From: Shinella daejeonensis
GTDB lineage: Bacteria; Pseudomonadota; Alphaproteobacteria; Rhizobiales; Rhizobiaceae
Length of the DNA: 64,000 nucleotides
Reading direction: 5' to 3'
Assembly: GCF_024281235.1 (NCBI RefSeq)
Contig: NZ_JAHWXY010000001.1
Span: 186,001 to 250,000 of the forward strand
Below the pieces are notes generated by a model. That model ran no database searches. It was not told the DNA's origin and was given only the letters and a program-made list of their open reading frames with translations. Of the stretch, positions 57,475 to 64,000 are shown piece after piece; within the stretch, counting starts at the first letter, position 1, and each line of letters starts with the position of its first letter. The position numbers and the translations under genes are program-made.

Positions 57475-58230
57475 TCAGGCGGCGTCGCCGATGATGTCCG
57501 CATAGCCATTCGCTTCCAGGTCGTGCGCCAGCGTCTTGTCGCCCGACTTGATCACCTGCCCCTTGTAGAGCACATGGACCGCGTCCGGCACGATGTAGTC
57601 GAGCAGGCGCTGATAGTGGGTGATGACGACGATGGCGCGATCCGGCGAACGCAACGCATTGACGCCGTCGGCGACGATCTTCAGCGCATCGATGTCGAGT
57701 CCGGAATCGGTTTCGTCGAGAATGCAAAGCTTCGGCTCAAGCAGCGACATCTGGAGGATTTCCGCCCGCTTCTTTTCACCGCCGGAAAAACCGACGTTGA
57801 GCGGACGGCGCAGCATGCTCTGCTCGATCTTCAGTTCCGCTGCGGCTTCCTTGACGCGGCGCATGAACTCCGGCGTCGTCAACTCGTCCTCGCCGCGCGC
57901 CTTGCGCTGCTCGTTCATCGCCACCTTCAGGAACTGCATCGTGGCGACGCCGGGGATCTCCACCGGATACTGGAAGGCGAGGAAGATGCCCTTGGCCGCA
58001 CGCTCGGACGGATCGAGTTCGAGAATGCTTTCGCCGTTGTAGAGAATTTCGCCCTCGGTGACCTCGTAGTCCTCGCGCCCCGAGAGGATATAGGAAAGCG
58101 TCGACTTTCCGGAGCCGTTCGGCCCCATGATGGCGGCGACCTCGCCGGCCTTGACGGTAAGGTTCAGCCCGCGAATGATTTCGGTGCCGTCTTCGGCGAT
58201 GCGAGCGTGCAGGTTCTTGATTTCAAGCAT
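57475..58230 (-). CDS. sufC: Fe-S cluster assembly ATPase SufC
   Basis: ABC-type ATPase that drives changes in SufB and SufD during cluster assembly. The 251-residue protein has Walker A GPNGSGKS (36-43), signature GFSGGEKKRAEIL, Walker B LCILDETDSGLD and the switch His in VVITHYQRLLDY. It begins 77 bp after sufB. Confidence 0.96.
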   Translation of the reverse strand: MLEIKNLHARIAEDGTEIIRGLNLTVKAGEVAAIMGPNGSGKSTLSYILSGREDYEVTEGEILYNGESILELDPSERAAKGIFLAFQYPVEIPGVATMQFLKVAMNEQRKARGEDELTTPEFMRRVKEAAAELKIEQSMLRRPLNVGFSGGEKKRAEILQMSLLEPKLCILDETDSGLDIDALKIVADGVNALRSPDRAIVVITHYQRLLDYIVPDAVHVLYKGQVIKSGDKTLAHDLEANGYADIIGDAA

Positions 58231-58307
58231 GAAGATATCCTTTTCGGACGTATTCCAACAATTGGCGCGCGAGCGACCGCGCGGCCGGATTTATTTGCAG
58301 CCGAACC

Positions 58308-59777
58308 TCAGCCGACCGAGCCTTCCAGCGAGATGCCGATCAGCTTCTGCGCCTCGACGGCGAACTCCATCGGCAGTTCCTGAATGACCTCCTTGACGAA
58401 GCCGTTGACGATCAGCGCAATCGCCGCTTCTTCGGGAATGCCCCGCTGGAGGCAGTAGAAGAGCTGGTCCTCGGAGATCTTCGAGGTGGTCGCCTCGTGC
58501 TCGAAATGCGCGGTGGCGTTCTTCGCCTCGATATAGGGCACGGTATGCGCGCCGCACTTGTCCCCGATCAGCAGCGAATCGCACTGGGTGAAATTGCGCG
58601 CGTTCTCCGCCTTGCGGTGGGCCGAAACCTGGCCGCGATAGGTGTTGCTGGAGAAGCCCGCGGAAATCCCCTTCGAGATGATGCGGCTCGACGTGTTCTT
58701 GCCGAGGTGGATCATCTTGGTGCCCGAGTCGATCTGCTGATGGCCGTTCGACACGGCGATCGAGTAGAATTCGCCCTGCGAGCCGTCGCCGCGCAGGATG
58801 CAGGACGGGTATTTCCAGGTGATCGCCGAACCGGTTTCGACCTGCGTCCAGGAAATCTTCGAGTTCCGGCCGCGGCAGTCGCCGCGCTTGGTGACGAAGT
58901 TATAGACGCCGCCCTTGCCTTCCTTGTCGCCCGGATACCAGTTCTGGACGGTGGAATATTTGATCTCGGCATCGTCGAGCGCGATCAGTTCGACAACGGC
59001 GGCGTGAAGCTGGTTCTCGTCGCGCTGCGGCGCGGTGCACCCTTCGAGATAGGAGACGTAAGCGCTGTCTTCCGCGATGATCAGCGTGCGCTCGAACTGG
59101 CCGGTGCCCTTCTCGTTGATGCGGAAATAGGTCGACAGTTCCATCGGGCAGCGAACGCCCTTCGGCACATAGACGAAGGAGCCGTCGGTGAAGACCGCGG
59201 AGTTCAGCGTCGCATAATAGTTATCGGTGGTCGGGACGACGGTGCCGAGATATTTCTTCACGAGGTCGGGATATTCGCGGATCGCCTCCGAGATCGACAT
59301 GAAGATCACGCCGGCCTTCTTCAGCTCTTCCTTGAAGGTGGTCACGACCGAAACCGAATCGAAGACGGCGTCGACGGCGATCTTCGAGGTCTGGACGCCC
59401 GCCAGAATCTCCTGCTCGCGCAGCGGAATGCCGAGCTTCTCGTAGGTTCGCAGCAATTCCGGATCGACGTCGTCGATGGATTGCGGCCCGACATGATTCT
59501 TCGGAGCGGCGTAATAGTAAAGATCGTTGAAATCGATCTTCGGATAATCGACGCGGGCCCAGCCGGGCTCTTCCATCGTCAGCCAGCGGCGATAGGCGTC
59601 GAGGCGCCATTCGAGCATCCACTCCGGCTCGTTCTTTTTGTCCGAAATGAAGCGGATGATGTCCTCGGACAGCCCCTTGGGGGCCTTCTCCATCTCGATG
59701 TTCGTTTCGAAACCGTATTTATACTGGTCCACGTCAATCTGGCGGACCTGATCGATCGTTTCCTGCACCGCAGGCAT
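58308..59777 (-). CDS. sufB: Fe-S cluster assembly protein SufB
   Basis: Main scaffold of the SufBC2D complex, where the Fe-S cluster forms. The 489-residue protein shows [36 protein letters not shown], the [23 protein letters not shown] sulfur-transfer region and [14 protein letters not shown]. The ATG at 59777 (MPAVQET) follows GGAGAACGCT; an upstream start inside the non-coding leader was rejected. It follows sufS2 after 137 bp with no obvious terminator between. Confidence 0.96.
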   Translation of the reverse strand: MPAVQETIDQVRQIDVDQYKYGFETNIEMEKAPKGLSEDIIRFISDKKNEPEWMLEWRLDAYRRWLTMEEPGWARVDYPKIDFNDLYYYAAPKNHVGPQSIDDVDPELLRTYEKLGIPLREQEILAGVQTSKIAVDAVFDSVSVVTTFKEELKKAGVIFMSISEAIREYPDLVKKYLGTVVPTTDNYYATLNSAVFTDGSFVYVPKGVRCPMELSTYFRINEKGTGQFERTLIIAEDSAYVSYLEGCTAPQRDENQLHAAVVELIALDDAEIKYSTVQNWYPGDKEGKGGVYNFVTKRGDCRGRNSKISWTQVETGSAITWKYPSCILRGDGSQGEFYSIAVSNGHQQIDSGTKMIHLGKNTSSRIISKGISAGFSSNTYRGQVSAHRKAENARNFTQCDSLLIGDKCGAHTVPYIEAKNATAHFEHEATTSKISEDQLFYCLQRGIPEEAAIALIVNGFVKEVIQELPMEFAVEAQKLIGISLEGSVG

Positions 59778-59914
59778 AGCGTTCTCCAATCTTGCCGGAG
59801 ACAAGGTCCGGCAGTTTGTCAACGTCTGGCGGTATCACCGCCGGTTATGTAAGCCTCAAAGGTGGCTTTTCCCACCTTCTGGCAAGGGAAAACTTGCATT
59901 CGCGCAAAATTCCC

Positions 59915-61084
59915 TCAGGCTGCGTCGGCTCTCCCGCGTCGGCGCGCAACGATCCGCGCGAAAGCCGCGAGGAATCGCTCCACGTCGGTTTCCGTCGTCG
60001 ACGGGCCGATGGACACGCGAAGCCCTCCCGTCGAGGCGTCGAACCCCATCGCCGTCAGCACATGGCTCTGCCCCACCTTGCCGGAAGAACAGGCCGAGCC
60101 GGCCGAAAGCGCGATCCCTTCCAGGTCGAAGGCGATCTGCCCGGTCTCCGATTTCAGGCCCGGCAGGCTGAAGAAGACCGTATTGGAAAGCCGTTCCGTC
60201 CCGCTGCCGTAGACGATCGCCCCGTTGGCCACCCGCCGCATGCCGGCCTCCAGCCGGTCACGCAGCGCGGCGATGCGCGCATTGCGCTCCGCAAGACCGT
60301 CGAGCGCAAACCGGGCCGCGGCCGCAAAGCCTGCAAGCGCGGCCGGGTTTTCCGTGCCGGAGCGATGACCTTTTTCCTGCCCGCCACCGCGCACCAGCGC
60401 GGCCGGCATCAGCACCTCCCCGCGCGAGACCAGCGCGCCGGCTCCCTTGGGACCGCCGAGCTTGTGCGAGGACAGGATCAGGAAGTCCGCATCGAGAGCG
60501 GAAATGGCGATGGGCAGCCGCCCCGCCGCCTGCACCGCATCGATCACCAGAAGCCCGCCGTACCGGCGAACGATCTCCGCCACGGCGGCGACGGGCTGGA
60601 CGATCCCCGTCTCGTTATTGGCGAGCATCACGGCGACCATGGGCATGCCGGCGGCCGTGTCGTGCGCCGCCAGAAGCGCATCGAGCGCGCCGGTATCCAC
60701 GATACCGTCCGGCGTCACCGGCACGCCGGTAACGCTTTCGCGCGGAAAACGCCCCCCTTCGCGCACGGCCGGATGCTCGATCTCCGAGACGAAGAGCCGG
60801 CCGATCGACAGCGGCGTGCGCCCCATGCGGAAATCCGGTGTCAGCACCATGTTCGCGGCCTCTGTCGCGCCGCTGGTGAAGACCACATGCGCCGGCTCCG
60901 CCCCGACAAGCGCCGCCACATCCCGTCGCGCCGCCTCGACCAGCATGCGCAGCGCCCTGCCCTCGCCATGCACCGACGAGGGATTGCCGGTCATGCCGAG
61001 CGCGGCAAGCATGGCCTCACGCGCCTGCGGCAACAATGGCGCCGTCGCGTTCCAGTCCAGATATGTGCGCTCGAGTCTCGTCAT
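59915..61084 (-). CDS. sufS2: Cysteine desulfurase, NifS/IscS-like (SufS2)
   Basis: A second cysteine desulfurase, group I type, 389 residues: YLDWNATAPLLPQAREAM start, PLP lysine in LILSSHKLGGPKGAGAL and active-site cysteine in ALSAGSACSSGKVGQSHVL. It heads the operon, as in Agrobacterium sufS2-B-C-D-S1-X-A. The ATG at 61084 gives the family N-terminus. Its promoter overlaps RirA- and Irr-type motifs, which fits strong expression under iron limitation. Confidence 0.9.
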   Translation of the reverse strand: MTRLERTYLDWNATAPLLPQAREAMLAALGMTGNPSSVHGEGRALRMLVEAARRDVAALVGAEPAHVVFTSGATEAANMVLTPDFRMGRTPLSIGRLFVSEIEHPAVREGGRFPRESVTGVPVTPDGIVDTGALDALLAAHDTAAGMPMVAVMLANNETGIVQPVAAVAEIVRRYGGLLVIDAVQAAGRLPIAISALDADFLILSSHKLGGPKGAGALVSRGEVLMPAALVRGGGQEKGHRSGTENPAALAGFAAAARFALDGLAERNARIAALRDRLEAGMRRVANGAIVYGSGTERLSNTVFFSLPGLKSETGQIAFDLEGIALSAGSACSSGKVGQSHVLTAMGFDASTGGLRVSIGPSTTETDVERFLAAFARIVARRRGRADAA

Positions 61085-61210
61085 TCCTCGCCTGTGATCG
61101 CTTCCGCCTGCCCCGGGTTTCACGGTCCGGACGCATTTTCCTTGTCTTTTCCGCCGGGCTTGTCTTATGACACAGGCACGCGGCCGTGTAGCCCGCAAAG
61201 TTTCGAATGG

Positions 61211-61250
61211 TTCTAAAGTAGGTTCTAGAAAAGCTGACTTGTTTAGTCAA
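61211..61250 (-). promoter_or_regulatory. Iron-responsive promoter of the suf operon (RirA- and Irr-type sites)
   Basis: On the minus strand TTGACT (61250-61245), a 17-bp spacer and TAGAAC (61227-61222) make a good sigma-70 promoter. The -35 overlaps TGACTTGTTTAGTCA (61235-61249), a perfect IRO-box pattern TGA-N9-TCA for RirA. The -10 overlaps TTCTAGAA (61223-61230), and TTCTAAA follows at 61211-61217; these are Irr/ICE-like half sites. Both regulators are known to control suf in rhizobia. Confidence 0.72.
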
Positions 61251-61299
61251 GACTGCAATTGACAAGAACCCGTTCCAGAACTGAACATCCGGAGTGAGA

Positions 61300-61977
61300 A
61301 TGCCCGAAATCATCTTCAACGGACCCGCCGGTCGCCTCGAAGGCCGTTACCAGCCGTCCAAGCAGAAGAACGCCCCGATCGCCATCGTCCTGCATCCGCA
61401 TCCGCAATTCGGCGGCACGATGAACAATCAGATTGTCTACCAGCTCTTTTACATGTTCCAGAAGCGCGGCTTCACGACGCTGCGCTTCAATTTCCGCAGC
61501 ATCGGCCGCAGCCAGGGCGAATTCGACCATGGCGCGGGCGAACTGTCCGATGCCGCCTCCGCGCTCGACTGGGTGCAGAGCCTGCATCCCGATTCCAAGA
61601 GCTGCTGGGTCGCCGGCTATTCCTTCGGCGCCTGGATCGGCATGCAGCTTCTCATGCGCCGGCCGGAAATCGAAGGCTTCATGTCCATCGCGCCACAGCC
61701 GAACATCTATGACTTCTCCTTCCTCGCGCCCTGCCCGTCCTCCGGCCTGATCATCAATGGCGACGCCGACAAGGTCGCACCGGAAAAGGACGTCAACGGC
61801 CTGGTCGAGAAGTTGAAGACCCAGAAGGGCATCCTCATCACCCATCGCACCTTGCCGGGCGCCAACCATTTCTTCAACGGCCATGTGGAAACGCTGATGG
61901 CCGAATGCGAGGATTATCTCGACCGGCGCCTCGCCGGCGAACTGGTCCCCGAGCCGGCCGCCAAGCGTATCCGCTGA
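61300..61977 (+). CDS. Alpha/beta hydrolase, serine esterase-like
   Basis: A 225-residue alpha/beta hydrolase (IVLHPHPQFGGTMNNQI, RFNFRSIGRSQGEFD, nucleophile in GYSFGAWIG, catalytic His in PGANHFFNG). Related proteins (YhfR/Dlh-like) are found beside suf genes in many rhizobia; the substrate is unknown. The ATG at 61300 follows GGAGTGAGA. Divergent from sufS2 and may share the iron-responsive region. Ends at a strong terminator. Confidence 0.9.
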   Translation: MPEIIFNGPAGRLEGRYQPSKQKNAPIAIVLHPHPQFGGTMNNQIVYQLFYMFQKRGFTTLRFNFRSIGRSQGEFDHGAGELSDAASALDWVQSLHPDSKSCWVAGYSFGAWIGMQLLMRRPEIEGFMSIAPQPNIYDFSFLAPCPSSGLIINGDADKVAPEKDVNGLVEKLKTQKGILITHRTLPGANHFFNGHVETLMAECEDYLDRRLAGELVPEPAAKRIR

Positions 61978-62001
61978 CGGCGCCAACGTCGGCATGAATC
62001 G

Positions 62002-62035
62002 AAAAAGCCCGGTGACACCCGTCGCCGGGCTTTTT
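62002..62035. terminator. Bidirectional terminator between the esterase-like and GGDEF genes
   Basis: Stem AAAAAGCCCGG (62002-62012) / CCGGGCTTTTT (62025-62035), T-runs on both strands. It lies 6 bp beyond the GGDEF stop codon on that gene's strand. Confidence 0.9.
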
Positions 62036-62040
62036 CCGTC

Positions 62041-63213
62041 TCAGGCCTGCCTCAGGATTTCAACGACCGCCGGGCCGCCTGCCTCCCGCACGCAATTGCG
62101 TCCGGCATTCTTGGCCGCATAAAGGGCTTCATCGCAGCGCGCCATCGCGAAATGCAACGGCTCTCCCCGGCTGATCGCGGCAACGCCGAAGCTTGCCGAA
62201 ACGCGGGCCTCCACCGGCAGGCCGCAAATGGAGGTCAACGCATGGCTCGCCCGCAGCGCCTGTGCGAAAAGTGCGGCGGCGGCCTGTTCCGTCTGCGGCA
62301 GGATAAGCGCGAATTCCTCGCCGCCGATCCTGGCGGCCAGCGCGCCTTCCGGCGCTGCCTCCCGCAACCGGGTCGAGAAGGCGCGAATGACCTGGTCGCC
62401 CGCCTGATGGCCATAGCGATCGTTGACGGACTTGAAGTTGTCGAGATCGCACAGGACGAGACTGTGGGAGCCCGGCTGCGCCAGCAGCATGTCGGCGCGA
62501 CTGTCAAAGCCGCGACGGTTGAGAAGACCCGACAGCGGATCGATCTCCGCATTCCTGCGTTCCTGCGCCAGCACGTCGAGCACGAGCACCCAGAGGAGCG
62601 CCAGCCCGAGCGCCACGACCATGACGGCGGTCGTGCTCTGGGAGAAGAGTGCAAACCGGCTGGCGATATAGCCGCTCGCCGTGCCGCCGGCGCCGGCCAG
62701 AACGGCGAGAAAGGCCTTGGCGATGAAATGCAGGCTCGTCAGCGCCAGCATGACGACGAGCGCGCGGTCGACGCCGTGGCATTTTTCTGCCCGGCGCACC
62801 GCATCCATGCTCCAGGCCACCGCCACGGCGAAAGGCAGCTGATAAAGAATGGCATGCGGAAACGCCCCGCGCGGCAGATCGTAGATCGCGCAATCGAGCG
62901 CGACGAAAGCGACGAAGAGCAGCGCCAGAACGGCGAGGTTGGTCGAGGTCCCGTAAAGACGTCCGATGCCGACGCGCAGCAAAAGCAGGCCCGCAAGCAG
63001 GCTGGCGAAAGCGAGGATCGCCCAAACCCGGGTGAACGGCAGTATGGCGACCAGAAGTTCACAGATCGCCGACAGCGATGCGACGCTGAAAGCGGCGGCC
63101 AGCCAGCGCGCGGCAATACGATTACGGCTACGAACGGAAACCGCAAGAAAGGAAAGACAGAAACACTGGGCAATGAAAAAATTCACCGCCAGCAGGAAAG
63201 CCGCGCCACTCAT
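62041..63213 (-). CDS. Membrane-bound GGDEF-domain diguanylate cyclase
   Basis: A 390-residue protein with about seven N-terminal membrane helices (1-220) and a C-terminal GGDEF domain (about 225-385). The active-site loop is RIGGEEFAL, a functional GGEEF variant; DIDPLSGLLNRRGFD and LCDLDNFKSVNDRYGHQAGD give the metal and substrate motifs. It should make cyclic di-GMP in response to a signal sensed by the membrane part. An I-site RxxD is not evident just before the loop. No sensor family name fits the membrane region from sequence alone. Confidence 0.9.
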   Translation of the reverse strand: MSGAAFLLAVNFFIAQCFCLSFLAVSVRSRNRIAARWLAAAFSVASLSAICELLVAILPFTRVWAILAFASLLAGLLLLRVGIGRLYGTSTNLAVLALLFVAFVALDCAIYDLPRGAFPHAILYQLPFAVAVAWSMDAVRRAEKCHGVDRALVVMLALTSLHFIAKAFLAVLAGAGGTASGYIASRFALFSQSTTAVMVVALGLALLWVLVLDVLAQERRNAEIDPLSGLLNRRGFDSRADMLLAQPGSHSLVLCDLDNFKSVNDRYGHQAGDQVIRAFSTRLREAAPEGALAARIGGEEFALILPQTEQAAAALFAQALRASHALTSICGLPVEARVSASFGVAAISRGEPLHFAMARCDEALYAAKNAGRNCVREAGGPAVVEILRQA

Positions 63214-63296
63214 GGACCATCCCAGGCAAGGCCGCCGGCCCGGACGATTCCGGTCCGCATCCGAACGATGCTAGCGGAGCTGAAACGAAAAAACCG

Positions 63297-64000
63297 TTAA
63301 TCCTGCCGCGCCGGCTTTTTCGCCTGCAGGCCGCCCGTCACCGGCTTTTCGACGCCGGTCGTGCCGGGAAAGGTCAGCGGCAGGCCGGTGAGCGAGCGAA
63401 CGGCGAGATAGGCCCAGGCCTCCGCCTCCATGCTGTCGCCATCGAACCCCGCGACTTCGGCGGACACCACCCGCGCGCCCTCCATCCCGGCCAGCCGGGC
63501 AAGGTCGCCCATGATCGTCCGGTTGAGCCTGCCGCCGCCGCTGACGACATAGAGCGACGGTCGCGCCGGCAGATGGCGCGCCGACAGGACGATCGCCGAC
63601 GCCGTGACATGGGCAAGGGTCCGCGCGCCATCCTCAAGGGTTGCAGCGCTTCCCGCAGGCGGACGAAAATCGTTTCGGTCGAGCGAGCGCCTGACCGGAT
63701 CGGTAAAGAACGAATGGGCGAGATAGCGCTCCGCCAGCGCCGTATCGACACGGCCTTCGGATGCGATCATGCCGTCCTGGTCGAAGGGAACGCCGGCATG
63801 GGCCTCCACCCATTGGTCGATCAGCGTGTTGCCCGGCCCGCTGTCAAAAGCGAGTATCTCGCCCGAGGCGCCGATGAAGGTCAGATTGGAAATTCCGCCG
63901 ATGTTCACGAAGGCGACGCCCGCTTGCGGCCTCTCCGTCAGTCCGGCCGCCAGCGCCGCATGATAGACGGGGATCAGCGGCGCGCCCTGCCCGCCGTGGC
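63297..64000 (-). CDS. anmK: Anhydro-N-acetylmuramic acid kinase, C-terminal part (cut by window edge)
   Basis: Phosphorylates 1,6-anhydro-MurNAc from cell-wall recycling to MurNAc-6-phosphate. The visible part (about 234 residues) runs past the right edge. The frame reads [16 protein letters not shown] at the edge, then [23 protein letters not shown] and [16 protein letters not shown], all AnmK signatures. The N-terminal third, with the ATP phosphate loop, is outside the window, so integrity cannot be judged. Confidence 0.93.
   Translation of the reverse strand, partial: HGGQGAPLIPVYHAALAAGLTERPQAGVAFVNIGGISNLTFIGASGEILAFDSGPGNTLIDQWVEAHAGVPFDQDGMIASEGRVDTALAERYLAHSFFTDPVRRSLDRNDFRPPAGSAATLEDGARTLAHVTASAIVLSARHLPARPSLYVVSGGGRLNRTIMGDLARLAGMEGARVVSAEVAGFDGDSMEAEAWAYLAVRSLTGLPLTFPGTTGVEKPVTGGLQAKKPARQD

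Overview
The window is a stretch of core chromosome from an alphaproteobacterium of the order Hyphomicrobiales, most likely family Rhizobiaceae. The evidence is high-GC coding sequence, the conserved rpsB-tsf-pyrH-frr-uppS-cdsA-rseP-bamA-lpxD-fabZ-lpxA-lpxI-lpxB block, the aapJQMP general amino-acid transporter, a suf cluster in the Agrobacterium order sufS2-B-C-D-S1-X-A, an EipB-type envelope protein, a GAAC/GTTC-type LexA operator and EcfG-type stress promoters. I saw no insertion sequence, prophage, CRISPR array, rRNA operon or obviously foreign island. Genus is not resolved.

Layout. 1-5.3 kb: the start of an NDUFS4-like complex I accessory gene (cut by the left edge), lexA with its own operator, comEC, then gltA. 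The gltX gene I would expect between comEC and gltA is absent; a 430-bp gap with a rhizobial-type palindromic repeat is there instead. 5.3-18.6 kb: one long leftward block for translation (rpsB, tsf, frr), UMP kinase (pyrH), undecaprenyl and phospholipid precursors (uppS, cdsA), the RseP protease, outer-membrane assembly (bamA) and lipid A synthesis (lpxD, fabZ, lpxA, lpxI, lpxB). 18.8-23.7 kb: eipB; a rightward operon of RidA-like, glycerophosphodiesterase, FemAB/GNAT-like and HIT proteins; then azlC-azlD. 23.8-29.9 kb: clpS-clpA, a phasin with two perfect palindromes at its promoter, a DUF3126 protein, cysE behind two tandem 26-bp repeats, an alpha/beta hydrolase and an NDUFS6-like zinc-finger protein. 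29.9-36.9 kb: an FAD monooxygenase, metC and aapJQMP.

37-39.5 kb: small envelope and stress proteins (BA14K, KGG, LprI-like, PepSY, MgtC/SapB), two of them behind matches to the EcfG consensus, then tRNA-Leu(GAG). 39.7-49 kb: lipB, an EamA transporter, an XRE regulator, the formaldehyde pathway genes frmA and fghA (separated by two unrelated genes), a Gdx/SugE guanidinium exporter behind a guanidine-II riboswitch, an ATP12 chaperone, a HAD phosphatase, rluC, a stand-alone Lrp/AsnC ligand-binding domain protein and an unrecognised small protein. 49-54 kb: the glycine cleavage operon gcvT-gcvH-gcvP behind a tandem glycine riboswitch; gcvT appears to start with TTG and its ribosome binding site lies in a switchable GGCGCC hairpin. 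54-61.2 kb: the suf iron-sulfur cluster operon, whose promoter overlaps a RirA-type (TGA-N9-TCA) and an Irr-like motif. 61.3-64 kb: an alpha/beta hydrolase, a membrane GGDEF protein and the end of anmK.

I did not find a wholly new biological system. The sites most worth following up are regulatory: the cysE upstream repeats, the phasin palindromes, the gcvT switch, the gdx riboswitch, the iron-responsive suf promoter and the paired EcfG promoters.
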